In this document: positions 33,752 to 44,200 of the stretch, piece by piece
Layout: every line of letters starts with the position of its first letter
How positions within the stretch are numbered: position 1 is the first letter of the stretch
Assembly (NCBI GenBank): GCA_047967505.1
Contig: CM106539.1
Source of the DNA: Dipteris shenzhenensis
Lineage: Eukaryota; Polypodiophyta; Polypodiopsida; Gleicheniales
Direction: 5' to 3' (one strand)
DNA length: 64,000 nucleotides
Program-made: the position numbers and the translations under genes
Notes under the pieces: generated by a model
The model's input: only the letters and a program-made list of their open reading frames with translations
Database searches by the model: none
Told to the model about the DNA's origin: nothing

Positions 33752-36700
33752 TATGGAGCAATCAACTAATGTGGTGGCTATCCTAAATGACTCTGAGATC
33801 CGAGAATGGGTTTCTGATGTCACTTTGAATTTCAAAGGAAAGGAATATAGCCCCAATGGCTTTTGTAGGTGGACTCGATATCACATGGGCAGAAGAGCTT
33901 GGTTTCTTCATCAAAAGGAAAAGAGACTCTTTGTACTTATGTCAAAAAGGGAGTTCAATGGTGTTGAAGATCCATGGGATGCTACTTTCTTCAAAAAAGA
34001 TATGACTTCAAGCCTTGTGGTAGGCATAATATTAGACAAAAAGACACATTTGTGGATATTTTTACAAAGAGTTCAGATCCTAAAGTTGGCGGTATTCATA
34101 TTATTGTGTCAAGGAGAGACTCAAAGACCTTTGTGATGCCTCCTCCTCAACCATCAAAGTTTCCAGAGCTGCAAAGTGCATTGGAGACTCTTTCATATAC
34201 TTGGGAGCAATTTCATGGTGTGGTGGCAAAAAGGATGCACGCAAAGATAATGTTTGAGTACTTTCAGGATGCAGAATATGCTCCTCATATTCAAGGATCT
34301 TCACATGAAGGAGATCAAAAAGCTTAGACTTCGATGCAGGGACAAGAAGAATAGGCACACTGTCACAAACGTGTAGAACATGAGCACAAACTTCTAGAGC
34401 AAGAAATGGTGGATGTAACTAAGGATGATGAAACACAAACCTTGAGTGCATGGGAATTAAAAAAATTTGAAGAAGATCAAGGTCGATCCACTGTAGTTAT
34501 GCTAGAAGATCTTGCTAGCAAACCATGATGTCAAATGCAAAAGGCTAGTTCTGCAAGAGCCACCGTTCCAAGCAGTAAAAAAAGACATCGTCCCACTGTA
34601 GAGAGAGATAATGTGGATGAAAAACAGTTAAAAGAAGAGAAAGATGAAGAAGACTCAGAACTCGAGGCTGAAGATGATTAGGATGAACTCACATCAATCA
34701 AAAATCTTAATCTGTGTCTTAATGAAGCAGTTACAGATGATGATGTGGGATATATCTGGGGTTAAAGGACGTGGTTTGTGAATGCCAAAGATGTGGAAGC
34801 TGCAGCTCTCTTTACTAATAGCCGAAGCCTTGATATATCCTATGCAATGCAAATATACGAGGCTTTGAAAGATGGTAAGAAACCTGTGGCAAGCAATGTG
34901 GTCTTGCGCCCAATAATGTTTTGTCCAACCAAAAATAGTTTTCTGGATCAAATAACATTTACAGGGCCTACACATTTCGAGGAAACCTTCATTCGATTCT
35001 TTAAAGATACTCTTAAAAATATTCCACATGAACAAGGAGAAGAGGCACAAGGTGAGAATATGCTAAAGGAAGCAAAGAAGGAATTTCTCCTTCATTGAAG
35101 ATTCCAGCCCATTGATGGTCAACATTGGGCTTATGCTTGTAATCAGATCGCAAGGGAAGCAAAGGAGGTCAAAAGACTCACTCCAGAACAATTTGCAAAG
35201 ATAAGTTCATTCCATTATTATCTTGCAACAATCTGTATATTCAAGCATGAGATCAAGTATTTGATTGAGTTGGAAAGACTTAATCATTATGTCCATGGAA
35301 AGCGTAAGATATCCTCAACATCAGAGGTCTTACAGAAGGCAAGGGTTATATGGACAACATTTGGTTCTCCAAATCCTGATTTGAAGCGAAAGGTCACAAA
35401 AGCAGACGCCGACACACTCACGAACTTCTATACTTCTTTGAGTGCAGTTGTGCCTAGGGGAACTCAAGAGCGAGAAAAAAGTATGACAAGCCTCAAGGTG
35501 GTGAGGGACAAATATGCCGACTACACTTCTATCATATTTCGTCCTATTGAAGTGTTCAATGAGATGCTTGAAACGTGCATTGCTTGTGAGCGTGGACAGT
35601 TGACCTATGAAGCTCCTTTGTTTATCTCCGAAAAGTCAAAGGTAATGGATAAGAAGGAGTTGACGGCAAGGATGTGGAGGCCTATAAAGTACTTACCTGA
35701 TAAGTATGCATCCATGGTAGCACAAAAAATTTTAAAGAAAGAATGGTTTTTTGGAAAAAAAGACAAAGACCACTGCATGGAAGAATGCATCAATGTACAG
35801 GTGAGGCGTGATGCAATGCATAGTGCCATTAAGTATTTGCTGTCAGAGAAACAAATTCCACTTACTCATTGTAACATTGACTATAATGTGGTGAAGCATA
35901 TAGCTTCTTTGTCAACACCCAAGGTAAAGCTATGGGCAAATAGGTGGATTAAAAAGGATGAAGATGGGTCAAAAATAGTAACCTCTTATATGAGAAAAGA
36001 AATCCCACAACAGGTGGTTGCATATGTGGAAAGATTAATCAGCGAGATAAGGATGCCGATAGATATGCACCAAAGCTTTCAATTCAATGTAGAGGTTACA
36101 GCAGAGTCTGGAAAGCTTGTGAACTTCAGGGGAGTCTCAGAAGATGACTTCTTCAAGAATGAGTCAGCATGGGATAAGCCACAACTATTCTTTATCAATG
36201 AAGTTTCTAGCGATGATATCCATAACTTCATTGATAGAATAGTATATACCACCATTAGCAAAGTGGCAATTTCAACATTGTCATTTTTGTTGATAAAAAA
36301 GATAAAGAAGCCATGCAGGTTACTCTAGAGCGAGCATATTCATCAGATTTGAAGATCTATAGTGGTGTTTATACAGCAAAGAGAGGCAAGAGAGAATGTG
36401 GCATAGCGATTCAATCTCTTGAATCATTCTTTTTGTGTATGCAGAGTCCCAACCCTGATCACTCCTTACAAAAGAACATAAGAGGGAATTTAAATAATTT
36501 GAGATTGATGCTAGAAGAGCAAGATATTCCCAGGTCCATACATTATCAAAAAAACAACTATGGAAGTCCTACAAAAAGTGGGAGTCTCTTGCTTACCATG
36601 ATGGAGAATTTGCTACCGGTAGGTTGGGAGGTCACCTTGTGCAGGATGGGATATTTATTTGAGGATCTCCTCAGAAAAGGCAACTCCACAAATATTATTG

Positions 36701-36921
36701 AAAATAAGCATTTCATGGCTTATTTTCAGCTTCAAGCAGATCTAACCACAGGCTATGAAAAAGAGATAGACCACAAGGACACCGATGACATGGATGATTA
36801 CCTTGAAGATCATAATGTCCTAGTTGATGATGAAAAGATGGACTTACATGACCTGTTCAGAGAGAGGTTGGTGGATGAAGACAAACATGATGATGCCTTC
36901 TTTGATAATTATGGCTTGTAG
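33752..36921 (+). pseudogene. Unrecognised decayed gene upstream of the Ulp1-like modules
   Basis: It starts at ATG 33752 (MEQSTNVVAIL) after an acceptor-like site. The frame shifts near 34000 and stays coding-like to 34327. It then runs in one frame from about 34370 to 36300 with scattered stops (TGA about 34526, TAG 34679, TAA 34763, TGA 35096), and shifts again near 36260 to end at TAG 36919. Visible features are an acidic, lysine-rich low-complexity stretch (about 34590-34690), GQHWAYACNQ (about 35119), CIACERG and KLWANRWIKKDEDG. The C-terminus is Asp-rich. I recognise no family. GQHWA resembles the HW motif of cysteine proteases, but no Cys box follows. It may be an accessory protein of the candidate transposon. 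Confidence 0.5.
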
Positions 36922-37049
36922 GGCTATGAAAAAAGGCCACTATGACAATACTTAGCGTTATGAACTCTCTATTTCTCAACTAAATACAAATTTTTAAATA
37001 AGATTTAAATTTAAAGATAATGAATCTATTCTCTCATATTTGTTTACAG

Positions 37050-38136
37050 GCAATAGAGGGAGAAGAAATGGATGAAGTCAATACAGAGGCACTCCCTTCT
37101 ACTTCAACAATGCAACCACCTCTAAATTTGATTGAAGAATCAAATTTAGCTGCATTGGATAAAATGGAGAGCTCATTTGAAGTTAGGATCGTTTTGAAAC
37201 GAGAACCTCAGTATTTGAGCTTTGGTAGAGAGGAGGTTTCAATCCTCTCCAATCCTTTAAAAGAGGTTAATGACAATGTTATCTTGGCCATTCTCAGGTA
37301 ACGTTTGTTTATTTGTTGCTACTTCAATGAGCTAACATTTGTTTATTTATTCACAGTGTAGTTATATATCAGTTTCCTAGTGCAGAATGCAAATCAATTC
37401 TATGAGCTAATGTTTGTTTATTTCTTAGTGCAGTGTAGTTATTTCTCAGCTTCCTAGTGCAGTGCAGCATCGTGTCTACATGCTCGATGCTCTCCTTTCT
37501 TCTATTCTTAGCTCTCCTCAAAAGACTATAGAAGATGTTTGTACCTGGTTAAACCCTTTGAATTTAGATGGGGTGCGAGTCATCTTAATGCCTTATCATG
37601 AGGCGTAAGTATCAACTCTAACCTTATTTTTACTATTTCTTTGGCAAGTTTGTGTAAAATAATAATCATTTTTATTCTAGTCATGTAGCTCACATTGGAA
37701 TCTAATCTTTTGGGACCTTGAACTCAACCGTTTATGGTTTGTGAATTCAATGGAAGGCTATCATGCCAACTCCCCAAGGTAATTATTCTCTTAATATTTT
37801 TGATACTTTCTTATTTTGTATCTTATGATCATGACATATTAATATATTTAATATGTCGTGATGGATAGTGCTACATATCGGCTAGTATCTGCTGTTAGAA
37901 CAACCACGGAGCAACAAGATTAAGTAGAATTCAAAAGACATCTGCCAGTGGAGCAAAAAGATGGACACAGCTGTGGGTGGAGAGTTGCCTACAACTGCAT
38001 GTTGTTTCTTAAAGAGATTTTTAATTTGGAGTTACCAGTCAAAATGGAATCATATACAGAACCTGATCTGCTAGCATTTCGGGCTAAGAGTATTCAGTGT
38101 CTAATTACTACCATTGGGAACAACCTGAAAATATGA
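37050..38136 (+). pseudogene. Ulp1-like (C48) protease module 1, broken by one stop
   Basis: Exons inferred from splice sites are 37050-37297, 37434-37604 (171 bp), 37689-37778 (90 bp) and 37869-38136. The module has SHWNLIFWD with His (37693-37695), Asn in FVNS (37744-37746) where the family normally has the catalytic Asp, and QKDGHSCGW with the candidate nucleophile Cys (37972-37974). A TAA at 37921-37923 interrupts the last exon at a place where module 3 has Ser. In the family, Ulp1/SENP enzymes remove SUMO or process precursors; plant transposons such as Kaonashi MULEs and some CACTA elements carry related genes. Confidence 0.75.
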
Positions 38137-38526
38137 CTACATTGCATCATGTATAAAACCTTATCTTTATACTTGTATGCTTGTTCAAGCCTTTAATTTG
38201 AATGTGTAAATCTCATAACTTTTTTATATTTTCCTCCAAGAGGAGAAAAGATTGAGTCTAATGAAAGCATGCTATCTTTATACTTCTATGATTATTTAAA
38301 CCTTTATTTTTATTTGGGATGTATAAATCTCATAACTTTTTAAAATTTTCCTCCAAAAAGAGGAGAGACTCACTCTAATGAAAGCATGTATGAAACCTTT
38401 TTAAATTTTTGCTCCAAGCGGAGGAGAGACTCACTCTAATGAAAGCATGTATGAAACCTTATTTGCTTGTTTAAGCCTTTATTTGGGATGTGTACATCGC
38501 ATAACTTTTTTATATTTTTATAGCAG

Positions 38527-40840
38527 AAGGAGGATGTGGAGGACATAGCAAGTGAAGAAGAATATGATGTAGACTACTCTCTCAATAAGATGAGTCATGA
38601 AAATATGAATCTATTGGAGCAGATTGGAAGTTCATTCACCGCTATGTTGTTAATTCGACAACAACCTCATTTTTTTGAATTTGGTGAAGAAGAGATTTCA
38701 ATCCTCTTGAATCCTAAGAAAGAGGTTAATGTCAAATTCATTACAACCATCTTCAGGTTTGATGCAGCCTTTTCCTTGGCTTTATACTTTGCTTATTTTG
38801 ATTAAACCCAAGAAGCTAATACTTTTTTTTTAATATAGTAATGTTATAGCAAATTTTCCGCAAAATATACAAAGTGTTTCATATATGCTCGATCCTCGTA
38901 TTTCGGAAGTGCTTAGCAACAAAGAAGAAACCATAGAGGATGTTTACAAGTGGTTGAAGCATGTTCCTATGAATGATGCACGAGTTATTTTTATAGCATA
39001 TTATGAGAAGTAAGCATCAAACCCTACTTGTTTTTTCTATTGCATTGTTAGAAATGTCTCAAACACAGTAATTATTCTTTATTGATAATGTAGCTCACAT
39101 TGGAGTCTGGTAGTCGTGGACATCCTTGCGATGAAGTGCTTCTTTGCCAACTCAATGACATCCATCCATGGCAATGTGTTAGAGTAAGTATAGACTACAC
39201 TTGTTGTCACTTCTTGACATGTAGATTGATATGCAATGCACATATTCAATGTTGTTATATGTTTTGATGTGCAGATCAGCTCGAAAGTTAGTAGGTGCTA
39301 TCAACATAGTAATGCGGCAATGTGACTTGGCACAACAAATAGAGTATATAGCATGTCAGGTATCACATCAAGAGAATAGCCACATCTATAATTGTGGATG
39401 GAGGGTGGGCTACAATTGCTTTTTGGTACTTGGTCAAATTTTTGAGATACAAAATGACACCACACTGTCAACATATACGGATTTGCATCTCTATGCATTT
39501 ATAGCATGTACCATTCGAGTAATCATTGAGTGCGAAATGAATGCCGTCAAAGAGTCAAAGGGGATAGAAGACCTCAACTCTACAAACATGGCTTCATTGG
39601 AAGAATTGGGAAGCTCTTTTAATGTTAGGGTTATGATTCAACATAGACCTCAGTATCTTGAATTTGGGGGAGAGGAGATTTTAATCCTCTCCAGAGCTTC
39701 AAATGAGGTCAATAACAACGTTATGATGGCCATTCTCAGGTTTGATACAAACTTTTTCTCTGCTTGATAATTCAATATTTTAATTAAATCTAATAAGCTA
39801 ATATTTATTTATTTGTTGGTGCAGTATAGTTATCTCACGATTTGGTAGAGCCGTACAAAACCGTGTGTATATGTTGGATTCCCTCCTTTCTCCTATACTT
39901 AGCGATAGCAAAAAGACAATAACCGATGTTTGTAAATGGTTACAGCCTTTACATTTACATGGCATGCGAGTCCTATTTATGGCATATCACGAGATGTAAG
40001 TATCATGGCAACCTTTATTTTCATCTTATACTGGCAACATTGTGTTAAATAATAATGGTTCTTAATTATTCGTGTAGGGAACATTGGAGTCTGGTGGTTT
40101 GGGACCTTGAAGACAACTATTGTTGGTTTGTTAACTCGATTGTAGGCTTTCATGGCTCAGTGCAAACGTAAGTATTCTATTAATCTATTGTTACTTCTAT
40201 ATTATGTACCTTATGTAATAGACACACTAAGTTTTTTTAATATGTCATGATGAGCAGGTCGATTGAGAAGTTGGTATCTGCTATCAGAGAAACAGGACAA
40301 TACAAAGACTCGGTAGACTTCCAAAAGCGTTTCGTAGTAGAGCAGGAAGATGGGCATAGTTGTGGATGGAGAGTTGCCTACAACTGCATGTTGATTTTCA
40401 AAGAAATTTTCTCACTTAAGCCACAGATCTCATCGGAAGACTCTTTGGAGCTCAAATATTCAGAGGAGGATATACAATTATTTAGGGCTGAAATCATTCG
40501 AGACCTAATTGCTGCCATTAGAATACAATGTGCAACTGAAGCAATATCAGAGCTTGCATTTAAGGAAGAGGAGACTGAGTCTACTATGAAAGCACTGCAC
40601 ACTACAGAAGAAGTAGAGACCCAGTGTACACCTACAACACCACAGCCTCCACTGGAAGCATCAGAAGAGTTGCCACAACCTCCGCTTGCATTTAAGGAAG
40701 AGGATACTGAGTCTACTCCGAAAGCACTACATACTACAGAAGAAGTAGAGACTGAGTGTACATCTAGAGCACCACAGCCTCCATTGGAACCATCAGAAGA
40801 GTTGCCACAATCTCCACGAGAAGCATCAAAAGAGTTGTGA
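38527..40840 (+). CDS. Tandem double Ulp1-like (C48) cysteine protease, seven exons
   Basis: Inferred exons are 38527-38756, 38839-39009, 39094-39183, 39275-39739, 39825-39995, 40078-40167 and 40258-40840. They total 1800 nt (599 codons plus stop) with no internal stop and GT-AG at every junction. The 171-bp and 90-bp exons recur in all three modules. Module 2 has SHWSLVV (His 39098), FANS (Asn 39149) and Cys 39393 in a longer loop (QENSHIYNCGW). Module 3 has EHWSLVVWD (His 40082), FVNS (Asn 40133) and QEDGHSCGW (Cys 40361). Exon 39275-39739 fuses the end of module 2 to the start of module 3. The C-terminus carries two 44-residue acidic/proline repeats (40553-40816). The first exon lacks an early ATG in frame, so it may be preceded by module 1. 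Asn replaces the usual catalytic Asp in every module. Confidence 0.78.
40553..40816 (+). repeat. Two 132-bp repeats encoding an acidic, proline-ending linker
   Basis: Each copy encodes LAFKEE(E/D)TEST, KALHTTEEVET and PQPPLE(A/P)SEELPQ. Copies start at 40553 and 40685. The period is 132 bp, a multiple of three, so the reading frame is kept. Confidence 0.9.
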
Positions 40841-40937
40841 TGCATGTATGATGTTGTGTTTGTAGTTTTTGTTGATTATACACCAATTTGTGACTTATTA
40901 CTTAAGTGGCATTTACTGATGATATTTATGTAATTAT

Positions 40938-41172
40938 TTCATGCACACAATTTTATGATATGAATGTGTGATGATGTGATTATTTGGAAATAAATCCTTG
41001 TGTGATGAGAATTTTGATATGAATATGTGATGATGTAATATTTGTAATATATTTCTTCATGCACACAATTTTATGATATGAATGTGTGATGATGTGATTA
41101 TTTGGAAATAAATCCTTGTGTGATGAGAATTTTGATATGAATATGTGATGATGTAATATTTGTAATATATTT
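40938..41172. repeat. Direct tandem duplication, 119-bp period
   Basis: TTCATGCACACAATTTTATG begins copies at 40938 and 41057. Both run through TATTTGGAAATAAATCCTTG to TAATATATTTC. Confidence 0.9.
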
Positions 41173-42160
41173 CACTCGCAAGTATCAATTCCCAATGCTC
41201 CACTCACTTAAAGTATAGCATTCCCATTGCTCTGCAAAATTTTATTCAGTTGGACAGTCTCCACTCACTTAAAGTAGAGCATTCCCAATGCTTCTCTCAC
41301 TTTATTCCAACCCTTATCCTTATCATAGCGAATACATCGTGCCTTAGTGCACTTATATTCTTCCATCCTAGTCTCCACTCACTTAAAGTAGAGCATTCCC
41401 AATGCTTCTCTCACTTTATTCCAACCCTTATCCTTATCATAGCGAACACATCGTGCCTTAGTGCACTTGTATTCTTCCATCCTAGTCCTTCCACAAATGC
41501 TCTCTTATTTCTTACATCCTAGTCCTTCTGATTAACTTGTATTCGTCTTTCACTTTACATCTTCCCTCACTTTCTATCCCTTTAAGACACTCTCTTATTT
41601 CTTACATCCTAGTCCTTCTAATTAACTTGTATTTGTCTTATCGCTCTCTCTCTCTCTCTCACTTGTAATATATTTCACTCGCAAGTATCAATTCCCAATG
41701 CTCCACTCACTTAAAGTACAACATTCCCAATGCTCCGCAAAATTTTATTCAGTTGGACAATCTCCACTCACTTAAAGTAGAGCATTACCAATGCTTCTCT
41801 CACTTTATTCCAACCCTTATCCTGATCATAGTGAACACATCGTGCCTCTCACTTTATTCCAACCCTTATCCTTATCATAGTGAACACATCGTGCCTTAGT
41901 GCACTTGTATTCTTCCATCCTAGTCCTTCCACAAACACTCTCTTATTTCTTACATCCTAGTCCTTCTCAGTAACTTGCATTCTTCTATCCTAGTCCTTCC
42001 ACAAACACTCTCTTCTTTCATCCATCTTGATAACTTGTATTCTTCTATCCTAGTTCTTCCACAAACACTCTCTTCTTTCATCCATCCTAGTGCTTCTCAT
42101 TAACTTGTATTCTTCCATCCTAGTCCTTCCACAAACACTCTCTTCTTTCTTCCATCGTAG
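41171..42160. repeat. Complex tandem repeats, 114-bp nested in about 503-bp units
   Basis: CACTCGCAAGTATCAATTCC occurs at about 41172 and 41676. Inside, a 112-114-bp unit with CCACTCACTTAAAGTAGAGC occurs at about 41261, 41374 and 41764. A shorter unit (TATTCTTCCATCCTAGTCC) is repeated to 42130. A (CT)n run lies near 41644. No gene. Confidence 0.85.
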
Positions 42161-42192
42161 TCCATCTCCCTTTCTTTATCATCTCCCCACCC

Positions 42193-42645
42193 ATGGATGT
42201 CCTTGGCATTGTCGAAGACGTGGAGTTCGGAAGTAACAGTATCAAAGAATGGATTGCTGACCAAGGAGCACAGAGAGAGGCCAGAATTCGACAAGGTTCT
42301 CCTTTGACACACATGGAGAGAGAGGAATTTGAGGCACAAAGGCACGCAGAGAGGGAGGAGACTCTCAAGATAGCAGAGAGTGAAAGACTTTTAAGACGTA
42401 TGATAAAAGCATGACAAGATCTCTTAGACTTTTTAAGTAACCCTTGTTATCGCAGCTCTCGTCATGGGCGATTTGATGTGGATGCTGAGAGAACAATAAG
42501 AGCCTCTCAGAGAAATTATAAAGAAACAATTTGTGATTGCTTAAATTTCTTCTTTGCATGTAATTATGTTGAGGATACAGCTGTGGAGGCAGTGAAAGAT
42601 TGGGTTGTTGAGAAGATAAGAGAGACCAATGATGAGATCTTCTAG
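42193..42645 (+). pseudogene. Small unrecognised gene with one in-frame TGA
   Basis: ATG at 42193 has a favourable ACCCATGG context. The frame encodes 150 codons to TAG 42643, broken by a single TGA at 42412-42414. The first half is acidic and helical (EREEFEAQRHAEREETLK). The second half continues with HGRFDVDAERTIRASQ and VEDTAVEAVKDWVVEK. No family is recognised. It is the last coding segment before the right terminal repeat. Confidence 0.55.
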
Positions 42646-42736
42646 ACTTTGGGTGATTAAGAAGATAAGAGAGACTCTATTAAGGTGTTTTTTGACACCA
42701 TATGGCTTTGAGTTATATGATCTACTTCTTGTACAA

Positions 42737-42928
42737 ATGTGATGTGCTCTTTTTGAAATGTACTCTAGTTTTAATAACATGTCACGCCATTTTTTCTAAT
42801 TTGATTTTTAAAAATCTTACTTTTTGTCTCTTTTAACAATGTGATGTCCTCTATTTTTAATGTACTCTAGTTTTAATAACATCTCACGTCATTTTTTCTA
42901 ATTTGATTTTTAAAAATCTTCCTTTTTG
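42737..42928. repeat. Two subterminal repeats, about 103-bp period
   Basis: TGTACTCTAGTTTTAATAAC and the following TCACG(C/T)CATTTTTTCTAATT occur in both copies (42758 and 42860). They lie just inside the right end of the candidate transposon. Confidence 0.85.
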
Positions 42929-43013
42929 ACTCAATGTTTTGTTTTATAAGAGCCTCTTTTTTTTAAATGTTTTATCCAAAATTATCTCACAAAATGAATT
43001 TGGACAGTGCACG

Positions 43014-43039
43014 AGTCCAAAATTAATGAAATAGGTGTT
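43014..43039 (-). repeat. Right terminal inverted repeat
   Basis: This 26-bp sequence is the exact reverse complement of 14901-14926. It is followed by AACT (43040-43043), as is the outer side of the left end. Confidence 0.7.
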
Positions 43040-43239
43040 AACTTTGGTATAAATGAAATCTATGCTATATATAATTTACATTCTTCTAGAAAGTGGAAGT
43101 TGCTTTGCAAGTAGAAGGATAGGCAAATGAATGTGTGGCGATTTAGCTATGCATAGGGACCATAGACCAGAGTATGCATGCAATGGCTACATGCCCCCCA
43201 CCAAAGTTTGAATGCCCCTCATCAAAATTTAAATCGCCA

Positions 43240-43313
43240 CTCACTCCTTTAAGGATTGAATCCAAGACCACTTCTATCATACTTAAGAGCCTTGGCCACT
43301 AGGCTAACAAGCC
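43240..43313 (-). repeat. tRNA-derived (SINE head-like) sequence, copy 1
   Basis: On the minus strand, TTAGCCTAGTGG matches the RNA polymerase III A box (TRGCNNAGYNGG). About 35 bases later, GGATTCAATCC matches the B box (GGTTCGANTCC) at 8-9 positions. It does not fold as an intact tRNA by eye, so I call a SINE head or tRNA relic. Confidence 0.55.
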
Positions 43314-44125
43314 ATCTCTTTTGCCATGAAAACTATAATCTAAGGGTGGGTTTAGAGCACCCATCGGCCCATGGAGGAGGAAATAGAATTGGAGGATGGC
43401 CACCGGGTGTGGTGGTTCACACCACCCGATAGTCATTAGGCTGCTAATTTATGTTACTAACTTGTGATTAGTGTAGTGGTTGGAGGAGATGGAATGGGCC
43501 AAGGATGTAGCAGTTAGAGGAGTTGGCCATGTAGTGGGTGATCTTCATGGGATAGACACAAATCTTTTGTGTCAGTATCCAGGCTCCCATCCCTCCTATT
43601 GCACCAACTAGGGCTGCATCCATTCACACCATTATCTGGTGGGCGTCGGGTGGTGTGAACCCTACCTAAGACTATTTCTTCGCGTTGTACATCCTTCACC
43701 ACTAAGAAACTCCACTTGCCACTAGGCATTTGCCCCAATAAGAAACTCCACTTGCCGTTAGGCATTTGCCCCATCAACACATCCTTCACCACTTGCAAGG
43801 AACTCAATTTGCCACGAGGCACAATCTTGTTGTGCCCTAGCAAAGCAAGGTCCCCTAATGGTATAAATTGCAAGAATGAAATTTTGAACTTGCATTGAAT
43901 ATCTGATAGAGATAGATACATACTAACAACTTATACAGGAGAGGGATGACAAAGCCTAAAGATGGTCCGATTATGGCTATAGTTATTAATGTGAAGTATT
44001 ATCACCTACCCAAGATTGACATACATAATGCTTTAAATTTTAGTTGCACCACCTTTCATTTCCTCCATCACTTCATGCTTTACCAGTTGCCAAACTGCAA
44101 CTCTCGTTTAACTGCAACTCTCACT

Positions 44126-44200
44126 CCTTTAAGGACTGAACATAAGGCCACTTCTATCATATTTAAGAGCCTTGACCACTAGGCTAACAAGCCAGCTCTT
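44126..44200 (-). repeat. tRNA-derived (SINE head-like) sequence, copy 2
   Basis: This is the counterpart of copy 1 in the second duplication unit. The A box TTAGCCTAGTGG is kept; the B-box region is more diverged (TTCAGTCC). Confidence 0.5.

Larger units (their letters stand above)
14901..43039. mobile_element. Candidate giant TIR DNA transposon (about 28 kb) with transposase-like and Ulp1-like genes
   Basis: Bases 14901-14926 (starting AACACCTATTTCATTAAT) are the exact reverse complement of 43014-43039. Outside each end is the same four bases, AACT (14897-14900 and 43040-43043). Similarity stops on both sides of the 26-bp match, apart from one extra base outward, as expected for terminal inverted repeats rather than two copies of a longer dispersed repeat. 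Short tandem subterminal repeats lie just inside both ends. The interior holds a DDE-like transposase-type gene reading outward to the left and Ulp1-like protease genes reading outward to the right. Removing the nested copia (5.47 kb) leaves about 22.7 kb. The transposon reading is inference. The exact match is direct observation. Confidence 0.6.

Noticed and set aside
35119-35148. GQHWAYACNQ as a fourth Ulp1 active site
   Set aside because: Only the HW word matches. No downstream Gln-Cys box or shared exon pattern is found in that gene.
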